Assembly: GCA_007258455.2 (NCBI GenBank)
Contig: VDFB02321329.1
Span: 342,988 to 406,987 of the forward strand
Source: Sequoia sempervirens
Taxonomy: Eukaryota > Streptophyta > Pinopsida > Cupressales > Cupressaceae
Length of the DNA stretch: 64,000 nucleotides
Direction of reading: 5' to 3'
The notes beneath the pieces are model-generated. The model did no database searches, was not told where the DNA came from, and saw only the letters and a program-made list of their open reading frames with translations. Both the position numbers and the translations under genes were made by a program. Within the stretch, counting starts at the first letter, position 1. Every line of letters begins with the position of its first letter. Below are positions 23,718 to 36,088 of the stretch, in pieces.

Positions 23718-26300
23718 GGTCTTCCTACATTTCCACACACACCACCTACCTCCATAGATACAATCACCTACACCTAGTGCCACGCACTGCAAAACTAATT
23801 CATACTATTTTTGTTGGATCAAGCCTAAGGGTTTGGTTCAGGCAATCCCCTAAATGTGTTATAGGCACCATTTTTTCTACATTTTAAATATTGTAGCAAG
23901 AGATAAAGATGTTGACAAGCACAAGGATTTATGTTAATAGGGACAAAAGATTATGGTGACACCAATAATAGACATCAAGATGTTGCATCAAGCATGAATG
24001 TGCTAGAAAGGAAACCAATGTGTAAAAATGCCACAACCTAATGAAATTCATGGTATTGCTATCAGGAATCAACTGTGTGATTTTTTTAGTTAAACTCATT
24101 GACCTATATTTCATAAGTGGTGGTTCAGAAAAAACACATCTCTCTTAATAATGAATGGTCCACTTGGCACTCATTTCATCTAGGTGATGCTCACAAAGGT
24201 GAAGTGTTAGGCCTTCCTACGAGGTCATCCATCCTAATACTACTCCAATTCAAGTGTGTTTAACCATGGAGCTTTCCCCAAGGTTGAGCCCACTTATCTT
24301 GCAACCTCCTACTTATCACATGTAATTTAGTCCCTAAAAGAATTCTAATAGAACTTAAAATTTTGATCTTAGTTCATTTTTAATTTCTTCCAACAAATCA
24401 GCATAAGAGTAAAAAACTAGACATGCCTCTTGATCCCTACTCTTTTCTTTGTAATTTTAAAATCTTGTGCTAGTTCAAAATATCAAATCCCATGTTCAAC
24501 TATTTCAATAAAATTTGAAACATGTTAAATGCTTTATTTACTTTTATAAATCAAATTTGTTAGATAAAAGAACACATATAAAAATTATTTAAGAAAAAAT
24601 ATTTTGTTAAATATTTTATTTTTAGTTGAAAACAACTCATATAAAATTATTATATATTGTTCTAATGGAAAATTCGCACTCACATAAACAATCTAGGCTA
24701 ACTAAATAAATAAAATTAATTAGCAATAATTAACCTATATTAAGTGTTAGGACTAATTATTAAAGATTGGGTAAATAAATGTCCAATTAAGGTAAGAAAT
24801 AAATAAACTAATTGCATGGGTACTTAGCACTTATTTTGAGGTAGATTTCTCTATTCAAGTGATTCAAATCAATCCTAAGAATATAATCAAAGGGAAATTG
24901 GTAACCTATCCAAATGATACAATTCATTTAAACAATTCGATGAATTATAAAATGTGTATAGAACTGGGAAACAAGAGGAACAAGCCATAACACATTTAGA
25001 CAAAGAGAGATTAGCATAAATATTATTTATATTTATATATGATAATAGGGATAAATATAAATTGGTGTATTCATTACAAATAAGATTGAGAAAAAGAATT
25101 CTCATGATAAAAAAGGGATGATACATCTCTTCTTATTCACCTAAATTGTTTTAAGTAGAACATTAGATGCACAAAGCATGTTGATGTGAGAAAATGGAGC
25201 TAAAATGTTGGATTCACTATAATGGAGTGTGAAACTACCATTTCATGTGTGTCAAAGGCTCTCATATGATGTCTCCCTATTGTGCAATGTGTGTAGTGCT
25301 AGAATTTATAGTTAAAGCTAACCTTGATAGTCATGTCCATTTTGACAAGTGTTACACATGTCTAGTTGGGTGATATATGTGGATACTATATTTTCTAATG
25401 TCAAACCCAATGTTGTGGATTATATATGTCATGGGATGCCACCATGTGCTAGATATGTATAGTGTTAAGTGTTAGACTTGTGTAGAGCCATTTTCTATGG
25501 CACAAGTTCTACAAGATGTCACATGTATATGAAAGTATTTCATGTGGATGTTGGTGTTCCAAATGGTCCATGTTAAGCTTTGAAATCTAGAGCATGTCTA
25601 TGGCATGTGCTAGAATGCATAATGTGTAAAATGTATAAATCATATGCAAATGAAAGATGCTTGAGGATATTTTTAAATTTGTCAAAGCTTAAGTACAAGA
25701 GACTTATGATATTGCATGATTGTACACATAATAGATTCAAGACTAATGTAATATAATATATGCATCTATTTTCAAGGCTAGCATTCAATGGTTATACAAA
25801 AATAAGTTTTTCTATGGTCCAATGTGCAAGGATTGTTAAGATCATCAAGTGTTGGGAAGCCATTTGCCAAGGTTCTATAATTTTACAAGTTTTTGTTGAC
25901 ATGTAAATTTGACTATACACTATATGGGTTCACTTCCTTGAGTGTGGAAGTGATCTCCACAAGTTTGGATTTAAAATGAGTGCACAAACCTAAACCTATA
26001 AGTTAGGGATATGATCTAGGATAATTTTATAGATTGAAATTTCTTCACCTTGACTTATTGTGTCAAGATTTGTGTATTGATAGATCATGTTTATAAACAC
26101 CTTTTCAGAATCTATTGGATCGTGGGGGTTAATTTATCCTTTTACAAAAACCAATTATACCATATGTATAGCTCTATTTAAAATCAAAGATAGTAATTAA
26201 ACACAGGATGATGCGCTCTATTAATATTCTAATAAATACTACTAGAATGGTCTCATAGTTTTTTGATCAATAACCCAAGCATGTTCCTTTGATGACCATT
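23718..26300. other. Noncoding block of unit 2 right of the gypsy insertion
   Basis: AT-rich sequence matching 42777-45358 of unit 3 closely. Apart from the 5S-like piece at 24210-24270, I see no gene, no RNA gene and no element ends. Small ORFs are shared only by duplication. Confidence 0.7.
24210..24270 (-). repeat. 5S rRNA-derived fragment, unit 2 copy
   Basis: The minus strand resembles the 3' half of plant 5S rRNA, including GGAGTAGTATTAGGATG (5S: GAGAGTAGTACTAGGATG) followed by a box-C-like stretch. It is more decayed here (GTCATCC, TCGTAGG) than in unit 3 at 43270-43330, which keeps GGATGGGTGACCTCCTAGGA. The 5' half of 5S is absent. Cassandra TRIM retrotransposons and 5S-headed SINEs are the known carriers of such sequence. 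Confidence 0.6.
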
Positions 26301-26788
26301 AGATCATCCCCTAATTATCTAAAATGAATGGATGAATACATTTAAATGTAAAAAACTAAATACATAAATAAACATTGTGTGTTCTAAGTTCACAATAGTT
26401 ATTGAAGTAGTTGGAAAGGTAATAATTTGACTTCTAAATTTTAAATGTTTAAGTTTGAGATCTATGGGTATAGAAGTGGCATAGGTCAATTCTATACATA
26501 TGGATATAATCTAGAGTGATGAAAATGGATTTAATGACTAAGAATAAAACTTTAGGGATCAATGATAAAGGGGATCCAAAAATGTGATTTTGTGAGCCAA
26601 ATTCACACAAGAAAATATCACTTAAATAGTTTTGATTAGAGGTAAAACAAGTTTTGAAGGCACCTTAAAACCCTTTACAAAAAAGAAAGTTTCTTTAAAA
26701 GATAAGCAAAAAGATCAAAAAATAGCCATCAAATAGCAAACCATCAGCAAAATGTTCAATTGTCAAAAATGAGAAGCACAAACAACAA

Positions 26789-28951
26789 CTACAAATTCTT
26801 TAAAATAGCAGCAGCCTCCATATCACTTTCAATAATCTCCTGATGCACATCAATCACCTCAGTGATCTCTTTGGCAGGTACCCCAATTTTCATATTAGTT
26901 TTATTGTGGGTCTGAGCACATGGATCCATTTCACTTACCTCTTTAATTAAAACACTAAGTAGACCAACAACATTCCTAGTAGCATCTTTACCACGTAAAG
27001 CTTCCACCGTCCACTACCTATTGAGTCCTTACCACCCGAAGCTTCCTCAATCCACTACCTCGCCTTCTCATTAAGGACGATCAAACCCTTCGCTTCAGTC
27101 CTCATAATAGTCTTGCTAACATCCACCACCTTATCCAATTTCTAATTATCCCTTTCCATCTTCTCTTCCAATGCCACAATCCTCTTTTCAAACATTTTCT
27201 TTAGCCTTAACTTCTCATCAGCAACAACTTTAATAGCATCAAAAAGTTGATTGATTTGAGCCTACAAAGAGGATTCTGAAGAATCCACTACTTTACTAAC
27301 CCATCGGACCTTCACATTAGTCATATTTAATTCATGGAAATCCCATTTAAACAACTTAAACAAAGATATGGAACTCTCCTTTGGCAAGCCCAAGAACATT
27401 AGGTAAATCCTATTGGTTGAAACTAAAAACATTTGTGGCATCCACCTCAACCCCTGGGAGTCCCTACTAAGATTTTCACTTTCAATCACCTCTTTCCCTT
27501 TTTGGCTAGCAACCGACATTTTATTTTGCGAAGAGAGCTCTCAATTTCTTCAGCAACAGTCCTCCCTTTATTTTGTACCTTCAACACCTGATCATGCAAA
27601 TCCATATTATCCTACCCGTCAACAATATTTAGAGGAGACTCAGCACCAATAGACTCCTCGTGGATAGGACTGACATTACGCTTATCCTTCTTCTAGATAT
27701 TCCCGCCCTTCAAGCCCAAATTTCTCTTAGACCCAAACACAAGGGTCTTCCCAATATTTTCCACAACAACAAATTTCTTCTCTTTACCAGCTTTACGTCC
27801 AAGGGATTTATCACCAACCACCTTATCGTTTCCAGTATCATACCCCATAGCAACTTTCTTCTCTTTCTTTAGGGCAAAGGACTCACCCTTACCAGCTTTG
27901 CATCCAAAGGATTTATTACCAACCTCCTTATCACTGCTAGTATCATACTCCGTAGAGATAGGGGTTGTATTACCTCTATTACAAACCTTAACAGGAATAG
28001 GGGGCTCCGAATACATTTCCATAGATTTTTTTGAGTCAGGTTCATAGTCTTCATCAACATTAGACCCGGTCTCATACTCCAAATCTAATTTCTTCTTCTT
28101 ACCCTCAAGAACCTTCTCAAGGAGCTTAGGAATAACATAGGACTTGGCATAATCTAAAATTAGGAGGGTTAAACCAACATGAAGGACGAGGGTTTTAGGA
28201 TTACTCTTATGATCCTTAATACCACATTCCAAAGATGCCAACAAATAGAAAGGAAAAGAAACCTTCTTCTTGTGCCTAAAGTGATTGAGAAGAACAAAAT
28301 GATAATTAGATAGGACTGAGAAACGACCATCAAGAGTTATGTACCTCATAAGTTCTTCAATGATATCTCCCCAAATAGCCTTAATTGAGCTACAATAGTA
28401 GCCCCCACATTTAGCTCTCTCCAATTTCTTCCTTTCATCATCTTTAAAGAAAATCTCCAATGTTGCATTGGATTCCTTGTCTCTATACACTTTCTTGGCC
28501 TCAGTAGAAAATCCAATGATACTAGCAATAAGGTCTTCAGTAATGTCAAATTCAATCCCTCCCAGCTTTAAAACCCTATTTTGCAGCCCTTAACAAACAT
28601 CTTTGTCACCTACGGATCATTCCCATGATGTTTCTCAATATAAGGCGTAATCCCTCCCAGTTGCAGCCTCTCCCAAATTTTAGCATTGGATTTCAGAGTG
28701 TCACAAGAGAAAGGCTTGGCTATGTTTTGTTCTCTACCCATGATTATAGACACTACAAACCCCAGAAGCTTGAGAAGTTTGGAAGAAATAAGAAGATTCC
28801 TCAAGAACAAAGCTAAAGAACAACCCCCAATCCATGTGAAGACAGTAAGGTGGCAGAGGGAAATGATGATTCTTGAACGTCGCCCCATATGGCTGATTTT
28901 CAAATCATCAAAAAATAGTGCTAAATCCAAGTCGGAGTCACACCAAATCAT
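26789..28951 (-). pseudogene. Degenerate transposon-type ORF with acidic repeats and coiled-coil tail, unit 2 copy
   Basis: The longest open piece is 265 codons (27693-28490): CGGYYCSSIKAIWGDIIEEL, ITLDGRFSVLSNYHFVLLNH, HVGLTLLILDYAKSYVIPKL, then an acidic linker. The linker carries two tandem 35-residue modules, EYDTSSDKEVGNKSFG and GYDTGNDKVVGDKSLG (105-bp period), where unit 1 has one. Downstream pieces form a Lys/Glu-rich coiled-coil-like tail (EKMERDN, VVDVSKTIMRTEAKGLIVL) ending ESDMEAAAILKNL at 26789. The N-terminal part (28610-28951) lies in another frame; that frame break is shared by all three copies. The family is not firmly recognised; it resembles plant transposon-encoded proteins. 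Confidence 0.5.
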
Positions 28952-28989
28952 AACCTACCACGTGATCTGGCTCATGTGGAAAAAGGTCA

Positions 28990-29325
28990 TCAAGAAACAA
29001 TCCCCTTCCTTAGCATTTTTATATATCATTATTAAGACAAGCAAGGGCCTCTATAGGAAGGGGATCACCCCCTTCCCATATCCTATATTCACTAACTCCA
29101 ATATTAGCAAAGACATCAACTAAACCATTACCCTCCCTAAAAATATGTGATATTTAATACTCATCAAAGGAGTTCAATATCTCCATCGCATCCAAAATTA
29201 GGGACTCAACAATCCATGAAGGGGGAGTAGATTTTTTCAAGTTATTAATAACATTAAGGGATTCCCCCTCTAACCACACTTTTCCTATACCTTTAGATTG
29301 AGCAACCTTCAACCCATGGTAGGCA
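28990..29325 (-). pseudogene. RNase H domain fragment (LINE-type), unit 2 copy
   Basis: Same motifs and position as the copy at 47655-47990, with in-frame stops. It lies upstream of the degenerate ORF on the same strand. No other part of a LINE is seen. Confidence 0.55.
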
Positions 29326-29627
29326 GAAATATCACTTAAATGTTTTTACATATACGACAACTCAATTAAAGCGGCCCTAAAATAGAAGTGAAAAGGGCAT
29401 GGGTTTTTTATTTTATGTATTTTGATGTGCATGTGAAACAATAGGTGGATGCATGTCAAATTAAAATAGGTGGTTAACATATAAATTAAATGGTTTTTTA
29501 GAAATTAAAAGGAAATGGACATGTATAAGGTGTTTCTTTAGAAATCTATAAAATAAAATATAGCATGTAATGACTAGCATCCATCGCACAATTTAAATGT
29601 CATTAAACTATAATGTACTTGTAGACA

Positions 29628-29895
29628 CCTAAAATTGACCATACCTAACCACACTTGACTTTACCATATTGTAACCATTTATTAAATAAATATTCATTAT
29701 TTATTTAAATAATTTATCCTTCACCTTTATCCTCCTCTTTACTTAAATAAATATTTACTATTTATTTTATTTATTTATTTTTCACCTTTACCCCACTTTA
29801 ATTAAATAGATATTTTTTATTTATTTAATTAATTTATCCTTCCACATCACCCTCCTCTAATAATTAATTAAATAATTTTATTCATATATAATTAA
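29628..29895. repeat. AT-rich block with ATTTATTTAAATAA motifs, unit 2 copy
   Basis: Counterpart of 4700-4985. It begins TGTAGACACCTAAAATTG and holds several short TTTATTTAAATAA palindromes. No coding content. Confidence 0.4.
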
Positions 29896-30108
29896 TTATT
29901 GAGAGTCACATGACTAACCAAGACCTTGTCTAGATTCATTGGACCTTAACACTTATCACAAAAGTTAAACTAACTTTTCATCTCATCCATCCATTTCATA
30001 CTATATATCCAAATCTCAACCATTCACATAAGGATGTTTCCCTAGTCAAATCCTAAATCTAGCCCTTATCCCTCAATAGTATGGTGGATAGAAAGGAGCT
30101 AAACATTA

Positions 30109-30111
<3 letters not shown>

Positions 30112-30172
<61 letters not shown>
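30112..30172. repeat. (AT)n microsatellite, 61 bp, private to unit 2
   Basis: An uninterrupted TA run. The same place reads CATATATATATTTAAG in unit 1 (about 5180) and CATATATGTATTTAAG in unit 3 (about 48778). Confidence 0.95.
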
Positions 30173-30176
<4 letters not shown>

Positions 30177-30297
30177 TTAATTCTCTATTCTTACAAGATG
30201 TCTCATTATCTATGACAATAGATGGAAAAATAAATATAAAGATAAGATTATGCATAGTAAAATCACAAATAGGATGTCATGGTGGATGTAAGTCTTA

Positions 30298-31380
30298 TGG
30301 ATTCAACCCACTAAGTAAAATAATTTATAGCAATAATAATAAATGTGTGAAACTCTAAAAAAGCAGAAGCAATTTGACCCTCTAAGTTTGGCCTCCAACT
30401 AATCTCATAATATTATGTCCCACTTTTTGGCCTAACTCGAATGCTCAAAATTTAAAAAAATTAACATTTTTCATTTTTTGTCAATTATAGGGAACAAATA
30501 GTTAATAATTTAAGGATGATGTAACCTAATGGTTTGTGGCATATTCTAGGTAGATTCAAGATAAATTTAGTTATTTTTAATAATTATTTCTATACCTTTT
30601 TAATTTTAATTTTCAATTGTTTTTTCTTATTTTTATTGAGTAACATTATTTCATAATGCATAGCTTTCACTATAGATAAAAAAAATTATAGCTTATTGGA
30701 ATTATATCTTTTAACTCTAATGTCTAATGTATGGATAATTTTTAGTAATTTTTAATTAAATATTTTATTTATTACTAATTCTTAAATTAGTACTAACAAA
30801 AAAATTAGAACTATGTTATTTTTTAACACATTTCATGTAGCATATTTGTCAAAATTACTTTTATTTTTTCATTGAAACAATGACACTATGTGGACTCTAG
30901 TGCATTTTTTAGGTTTTTTCTAACAATGTTATTTTTCCTTGTGTTTTGAATAGAGGTTATTGTTTTCTCATAATGGGCCTACATTCATTAGAAAAATAAA
31001 TTAAAATATTATCTTTAAAAAAAATAATATATATTATATTTTTTGTAAAGCTAATACTAAGGGTTGCATACTTACAAAATGACATTTCCAAATGACTTCA
31101 TTTGATCCCCCAAAGGGTGAAACAAAATTTGTTATTTTTCAATATTTTGACGAGTATGGAGGAGACTTCCATCAAGGGTTTTGTTTAAGCCTAGGGGGGT
31201 TCTATCTAAGGGGGTTTGATGTAAACCACTTTAGAAGGAACCCCTGAAGAATTAAATCATTATTTTTTCTAAAAAATATGTGATTTTAGAAAAAAAAATC
31301 AAGATGTCCCAAAAGTGGAACACACTATTGTGGTATCAGGCCCCTATGTAAAAATGGCCACAAGTACAACAAGTTCCTTT
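30298..31380. other. AT-rich noncoding stretch of unit 2
   Basis: Matches 48921-50005 of unit 3. No ORF, RNA gene or element ends recognised. The counterpart in unit 1 falls in the assembly gap. Confidence 0.6.
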
Positions 31381-31489
31381 AGATATGTGAGAGCATGTGG
31401 GTGCCCACATGTAAACATTGTTGTGTGGCTATGTGCAGACACTGTCAGTCACAAAGGTGGGACATCATAGAGATGTCGAGCTATGGTGG

Positions 31490-32416
31490 GTATATACTAT
31501 GCCCATAGTGTGATTCCATGACTTGATGTTGATGGCTCTCATGGATCAATGATATGCTGACACCTCCACCTTTTGTTTTCCAATGGGGGAGATGATAGTC
31601 ACACTAGAAGATATGTACCAAATCTTACGATTTCTCATGCGAGGTGAGACCATCAGGCACATCTTCGTGTGTTGGTTACTAAATGGTGTCTCGACCAAAC
31701 CAATCATCCACCACATCATGGTCGCAACCATCACTCTCATGGTAGTGCTAGATGGGCGAGGCTTTCGCCTTCATGAGGGCCTTGTGCATAGCATTCATGT
31801 GATGGAGGGCTAGAGGACCGTCTTCACCTAGGGATGGACATTTTGGATCATTTATACCATGATCTAGGGTGTTATGTCCATTACAAGGCACAAATCCTAA
31901 TGACTTGCACACTTCTTCAAGTGTGTGCATTCAAGCACATCACATGCACACGTCTCATGGGATTCCCAATGCCCTCCGGAGGCCACATAATTTTTATGAC
32001 TTGTTGTATTGGTAGGTCATTTTTGACAAATTGCAACCTACAAACGTCTTATAGAGGCCCTATAAGGATTTGCAACATTGGGCAGGATAGACTCACAGAT
32101 GGCGAGGATGTAGTGGGACTGGCTCTTCATCAATCGCCTAGAGCATATCGTAATGACATTCTATTTTGACTAGGTGACGAGACAATTCAATCACGTACAG
32201 GGGTTTCCCATTGTGCGATCGACCTACATACGCTCGACATGTAGCACAACGATACTCGAAGACATGGCTAGGCCTACCACCATAGACATCGCATTGAGCG
32301 ACTTTGATGACAAGGAGTGGGATGTAGCCCTCGTGTCTAGTGTCGATGATGTGGGTGTAAGCCCAACATATACAACATGGTGGAGCATAGCTCATCCTAC
32401 CCCATGCTTCACGTAG
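31490..32416 (+). pseudogene. Plant mobile domain (PMD, aminotransferase-like) ORF remnant, unit 2 copy
   Basis: Fragments in successive frames read GEMIVTLEDMYQILRF, LYHDLGCYVHYKAQILMTCT, LLQVCAFKHITCTRLMG, YRGPIRICNIGQDRLTDG, ALHQSPRAYR, ATTIDIALSDFDDKEWDVAL-like and GVSPTYTTWWSIAHPTPC. GEMTVTLEDVxxIL is the hallmark of the plant mobile domain found in MAIL-type proteins and in transposons. It is split by several frame changes and stops (around 31813, 32169 and 32416), and the unit 3 copy shares these breaks. Either a decayed transposon gene or a captured host-type domain; not functional. Confidence 0.7.
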
Positions 32417-33200
32417 ACCACCCTAATGGTGACCCCAAGCCATGGGCGCATTGAGGAGACAAGTCAAAGGAGGGAGACGATGATGAGGGTAATGATGATG
32501 ATAAAGATCAGTCGGCACCAATAGTAAGAGGGTGATGAGGGAAAAGGGAGGAGGTTGGTGATACCGTTGAGGGGAGTTGCAAGTCCTAACTACATGTATC
32601 ATGAGCACTAACTACCGTAGGTTGAGTGTCAAGTCAATCTGAGCATGGGAAGATAAGCGAAGATGCCACTATAGTGCCCCCAACACCACGGGAGATTCTA
32701 GGCACAATCACAGTCGCCACACCCATGGATCCCCACTAGCGGGTCAATGATCTAGGTGAGAAGTTTATATTTATGCTTTGATTTTTCATTGATTAGGACA
32801 CTAGATGTTGCATTTGATTTCAATTTTGATATTTATGATGAGATGTTTGATACAATGTTTGTTTCCTTTTAGCAGTTTGCACACAAGCATGGCTTCAATT
32901 TATAGGTGAGAAGATTTTGTTGTTCAACCTCCCTAGGACAAGCCCCCAAAAGTTCCTAAGGTACTACCCTATCTAGATATCAAGTTTTATTGAAAGAAAC
33001 AAGTTGTAGATACACAAAAAATATGACTACAATTATACAAGACACCTTCACAAGTAAATAACCTTATTGCATCAACCACACAAAAGAGAATGAGACTCAT
33101 TATGAAAGACACATTGATGGTGAAGAAAGACCCTAATGTAAATTCATAAAGTCCAAATCTTAATCTCCCTCGTATTATTAGTCCCTTCTCTTCTTTAATT
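32417..33200. other. Noncoding stretch between the PMD remnant and the VPE promoter copy, unit 2
   Basis: GC content falls from left to right. No ORF or element recognised. Matches 51041-51830 of unit 3. Confidence 0.5.
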
Positions 33201-34131
33201 TAGAATGATTAAAGTGTTTAAATTTTGATTTTTAAATTAAACACTCCTCTTTTGTCCCTTGTCCCCCACAAAATCCAAGTTTCTTTGGATCCCGGAATTA
33301 GTGTCACGCACTCAAGGTTCCCAAGAATTATCACATTTCACCCGATATTTATCATCTCACAGATTCAAGAAGATTTCAGAATCTATAGATGCGTGTCCTG
33401 CCGGCTGCTGACCATGAATTATAGATGCGTTCTTGTATTCATGTAGGACTTATTTGGATTTTCTGAAGAAGAATCTGATTGGGATACTACTACTCTTTTA
33501 TTCAATGAGGGTTCTGAGTTACACTCAATTCCGACGTTTTCGGTAATTTCGTTGGAAAAAGGTAAAACCCTTTGTCTGCGGTCAGTTTTTGACTATTAAT
33601 GTGGAGTCGGTGAAAGAATCATTCGTGGGACCATCTGTCATAAAGCTGGACGGTAAAGGAATCATGTGGAATCCTGTTAATACACTGTTAAATAGAACCA
33701 AACAACTAATAATTTTCTCTAACTGGCAATATTCCCTAATAATTCTCTGCAATTAGTCAGCTTTATGATTACCTTAACAGAACTTCAATGCCAAACGAAA
33801 CATGATAAAGACAAGAGGCGGCAGATAATGCCATGACAGTTGTATAGGGAGCCCACACATTTCAGAGCTTTTTCATTCATTACGTATACCTGTTGGAATC
33901 TTTAACTTGCATATCACTTTTGAAGACCTTTTGGAATCACAAAGTATCTTCAGAAACAGACGAACAAAGAACTGTGAAACAATACTTTGTGAAACAATAT
34001 TTTTTTAGAGCCCATTAATCACATTGTCAATTATTAGTTAAACAGTCTCAGTCTGGAGCGAAATGGGTGGATAGAAGTGTCTATAATTGATGCCAGTGCA
34101 CCCCAAAATTCAGAGTTAAAGTTTCTGAATT
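33201..34131 (+). promoter_or_regulatory. Orphan copy of the VPE promoter region
   Basis: It matches the roughly 900 bp directly upstream of the VPE gene (51850-52766) up to within 50 bases of that gene's ATG. No VPE coding sequence follows; the next 1.9 kb is AT-rich and noncoding. The TATA box of the gene copy (TATATAA, 52715-52721) reads TCTATAA here (34080-34086). The left limit is arbitrary because homology continues. Confidence 0.7.
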
Positions 34132-36083
34132 ATTTTAGAGATTTACTTTCTATAATATTTGCCTATATTTTATCTAAAATTATGAGAATTAAGAGTTCAA
34201 GAAAATATAGAATAAGCTAAAGACGCTCAAAAACATACCAAGTTACAAGAGCTCTATTAATAATCTTTAAAACTATAGAATAGGGCTCTTGAAACCAAAA
34301 TTGACCAAAACACGGATAGATTTACCAAGAGTTCATGTAAGACAAATAAATTGATATTTATAAAAACAAAGATATACATTTCTTCAAATAACATAATAAA
34401 TCTTCTTGTTTAAATATCCAACCTTTATTTAGGTTAGAAATAGTAATACCACTAATAATCATCAAATTTATGTCCAATGTTGTAATGGTGTTTAGACCAC
34501 ATGCATAAATGTTTGTTAAATTATGTGTTTCACAATACAAAATAATTATCTCAAATCTCCATTGATGCTTTGTAGACTTTTTGCAATTCCTCTTTCAAAA
34601 TGTTGACCATTTAATTTAAAATTTTACACTAATTTTTCAATCTTCACACCCCCTCTCTAGGTGTGTTAACCATTTAATTTGTCTCAAAATATTAAGTTTT
34701 TTTCATAAATAGAAAATTCTCACGATTCATCTCAAAGTACTAATGAATCCTTTGAAATTATTCAATTATTTTATTTTTTATGTTCAAAGTTTCAATCTCT
34801 ATTTTTTACTAGAACGTTATTTTTATTATTTATATAGTACTAGCATTCAAATGAGATTATGAAATATTTATTTTGGATTTGTATATTTGATAAAAGTAAT
34901 ATGTTGTTCTATTTAACAATTTTTCAATTTTAGTTAGAAATCATGTGAGCTAAAAAAATATATATTTAAAATGAGTATGAAAAATAATGTGGTTGTTGAT
35001 TCAATTAGACATGTAATCATTTTACATTTATGAAGATTTAGACGTTCAACTATGCTTTCTAATTTTACACTCATTTAAAAATTATATTTTAAGACTTTAA
35101 TATTTTTCTAAGTTGTATTATTTTCGTCTACTAATTAGAATAAATCAACCAACTAAAAATCCATCACCACTTTATAAATAAATAAATTATAAATGATTTA
35201 TAAAAAAAACTATATATTTATTATAAACAACTATTATTTATATTACCATTCACTGTTACAAAATTATTCTATATTTTTTATATTTAATTTTTTATTACAC
35301 ATTAATTCTTCACAACCTTTATAACTAACTATTTATTTTAGTTTAATTCAACCTTGTTCAATTGAAAATAAATATCAATAAATATTGACACTAATGGCCA
35401 ACCTCCCACTCAAGTTTCCCATAAGAATTGAAATTTCCATTATTGTGGTGGGCATTTCGATTGTATACTTCTAAAATGCAAACCATGCAAGTTTTTAAAA
35501 TATAGTATTACGGTCACAATATGACAAACATGAGAAACCAATTTGGCTTGTTCCTCATAGAGTATAATTATGTTATATAGTTTATTGTCATAATGGACAA
35601 TATATATAACAATTTGGCTTCTTCTAGTCAAGATGCTTATCAATCAACATGTCAAAAAAAACCAATTTAATTTGTTCATCAATATATTGAATTAGTGGTC
35701 ACTTTGCCTCTAAACATTAATGGGGACAAAGCCAATTAAATTAAATCGTCTTTTGTGTTATCAAGGTAGTATGATCAATTTTGATGTTACTTTTTAGATA
35801 CTTTGTCGACAGCATTATTGGAGAATTTGTTGTAATGCACTTAAAAGTTTATGTCCAATGTACAAACAAGGGCCACATAGGATGCCTCTTTTTAAATTGT
35901 AATTTTTCATAGTAAAAGTTATTATTATTTATTAAATAAGGTTGAATTGTTAAAAGATAAGTAGATGTGAAGATTGAGAAGAATTAAAGTATTAATAAAA
36001 TTAAATAAGTATTAATATATAAAATAAAAAAATTATAGTAAATGTAATTATTTTTTATAATTAAAGCAGTAAAACAAAGGTGT
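34132..36083. other. AT-rich spacer at the start of unit 3
   Basis: Begins at the unit junction and runs to the target duplication of element A. Very AT-rich; no gene, repeat or element ends recognised. Its counterpart in unit 2 would lie in the assembly gap. Confidence 0.55.
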
Positions 36084-36088
36084 TGGTT
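36084..36088. repeat. Target-site duplication TTGGT, left of element A
   Basis: TTGGT directly precedes TGTTGGAATC, the outer end of element A's LTR. The same five bases follow its other end at 41868-41872. Confidence 0.8.

Larger units (their letters stand above)
26302..34131. repeat. Right part of tandem unit 2
   Basis: It aligns with 45360-52766 (unit 3) and, for its first 4 kb, with 1498-5322 (unit 1). Homology to unit 3 ends at about 34131, which corresponds to 52766, just before the VPE start codon. Confidence 0.92.
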
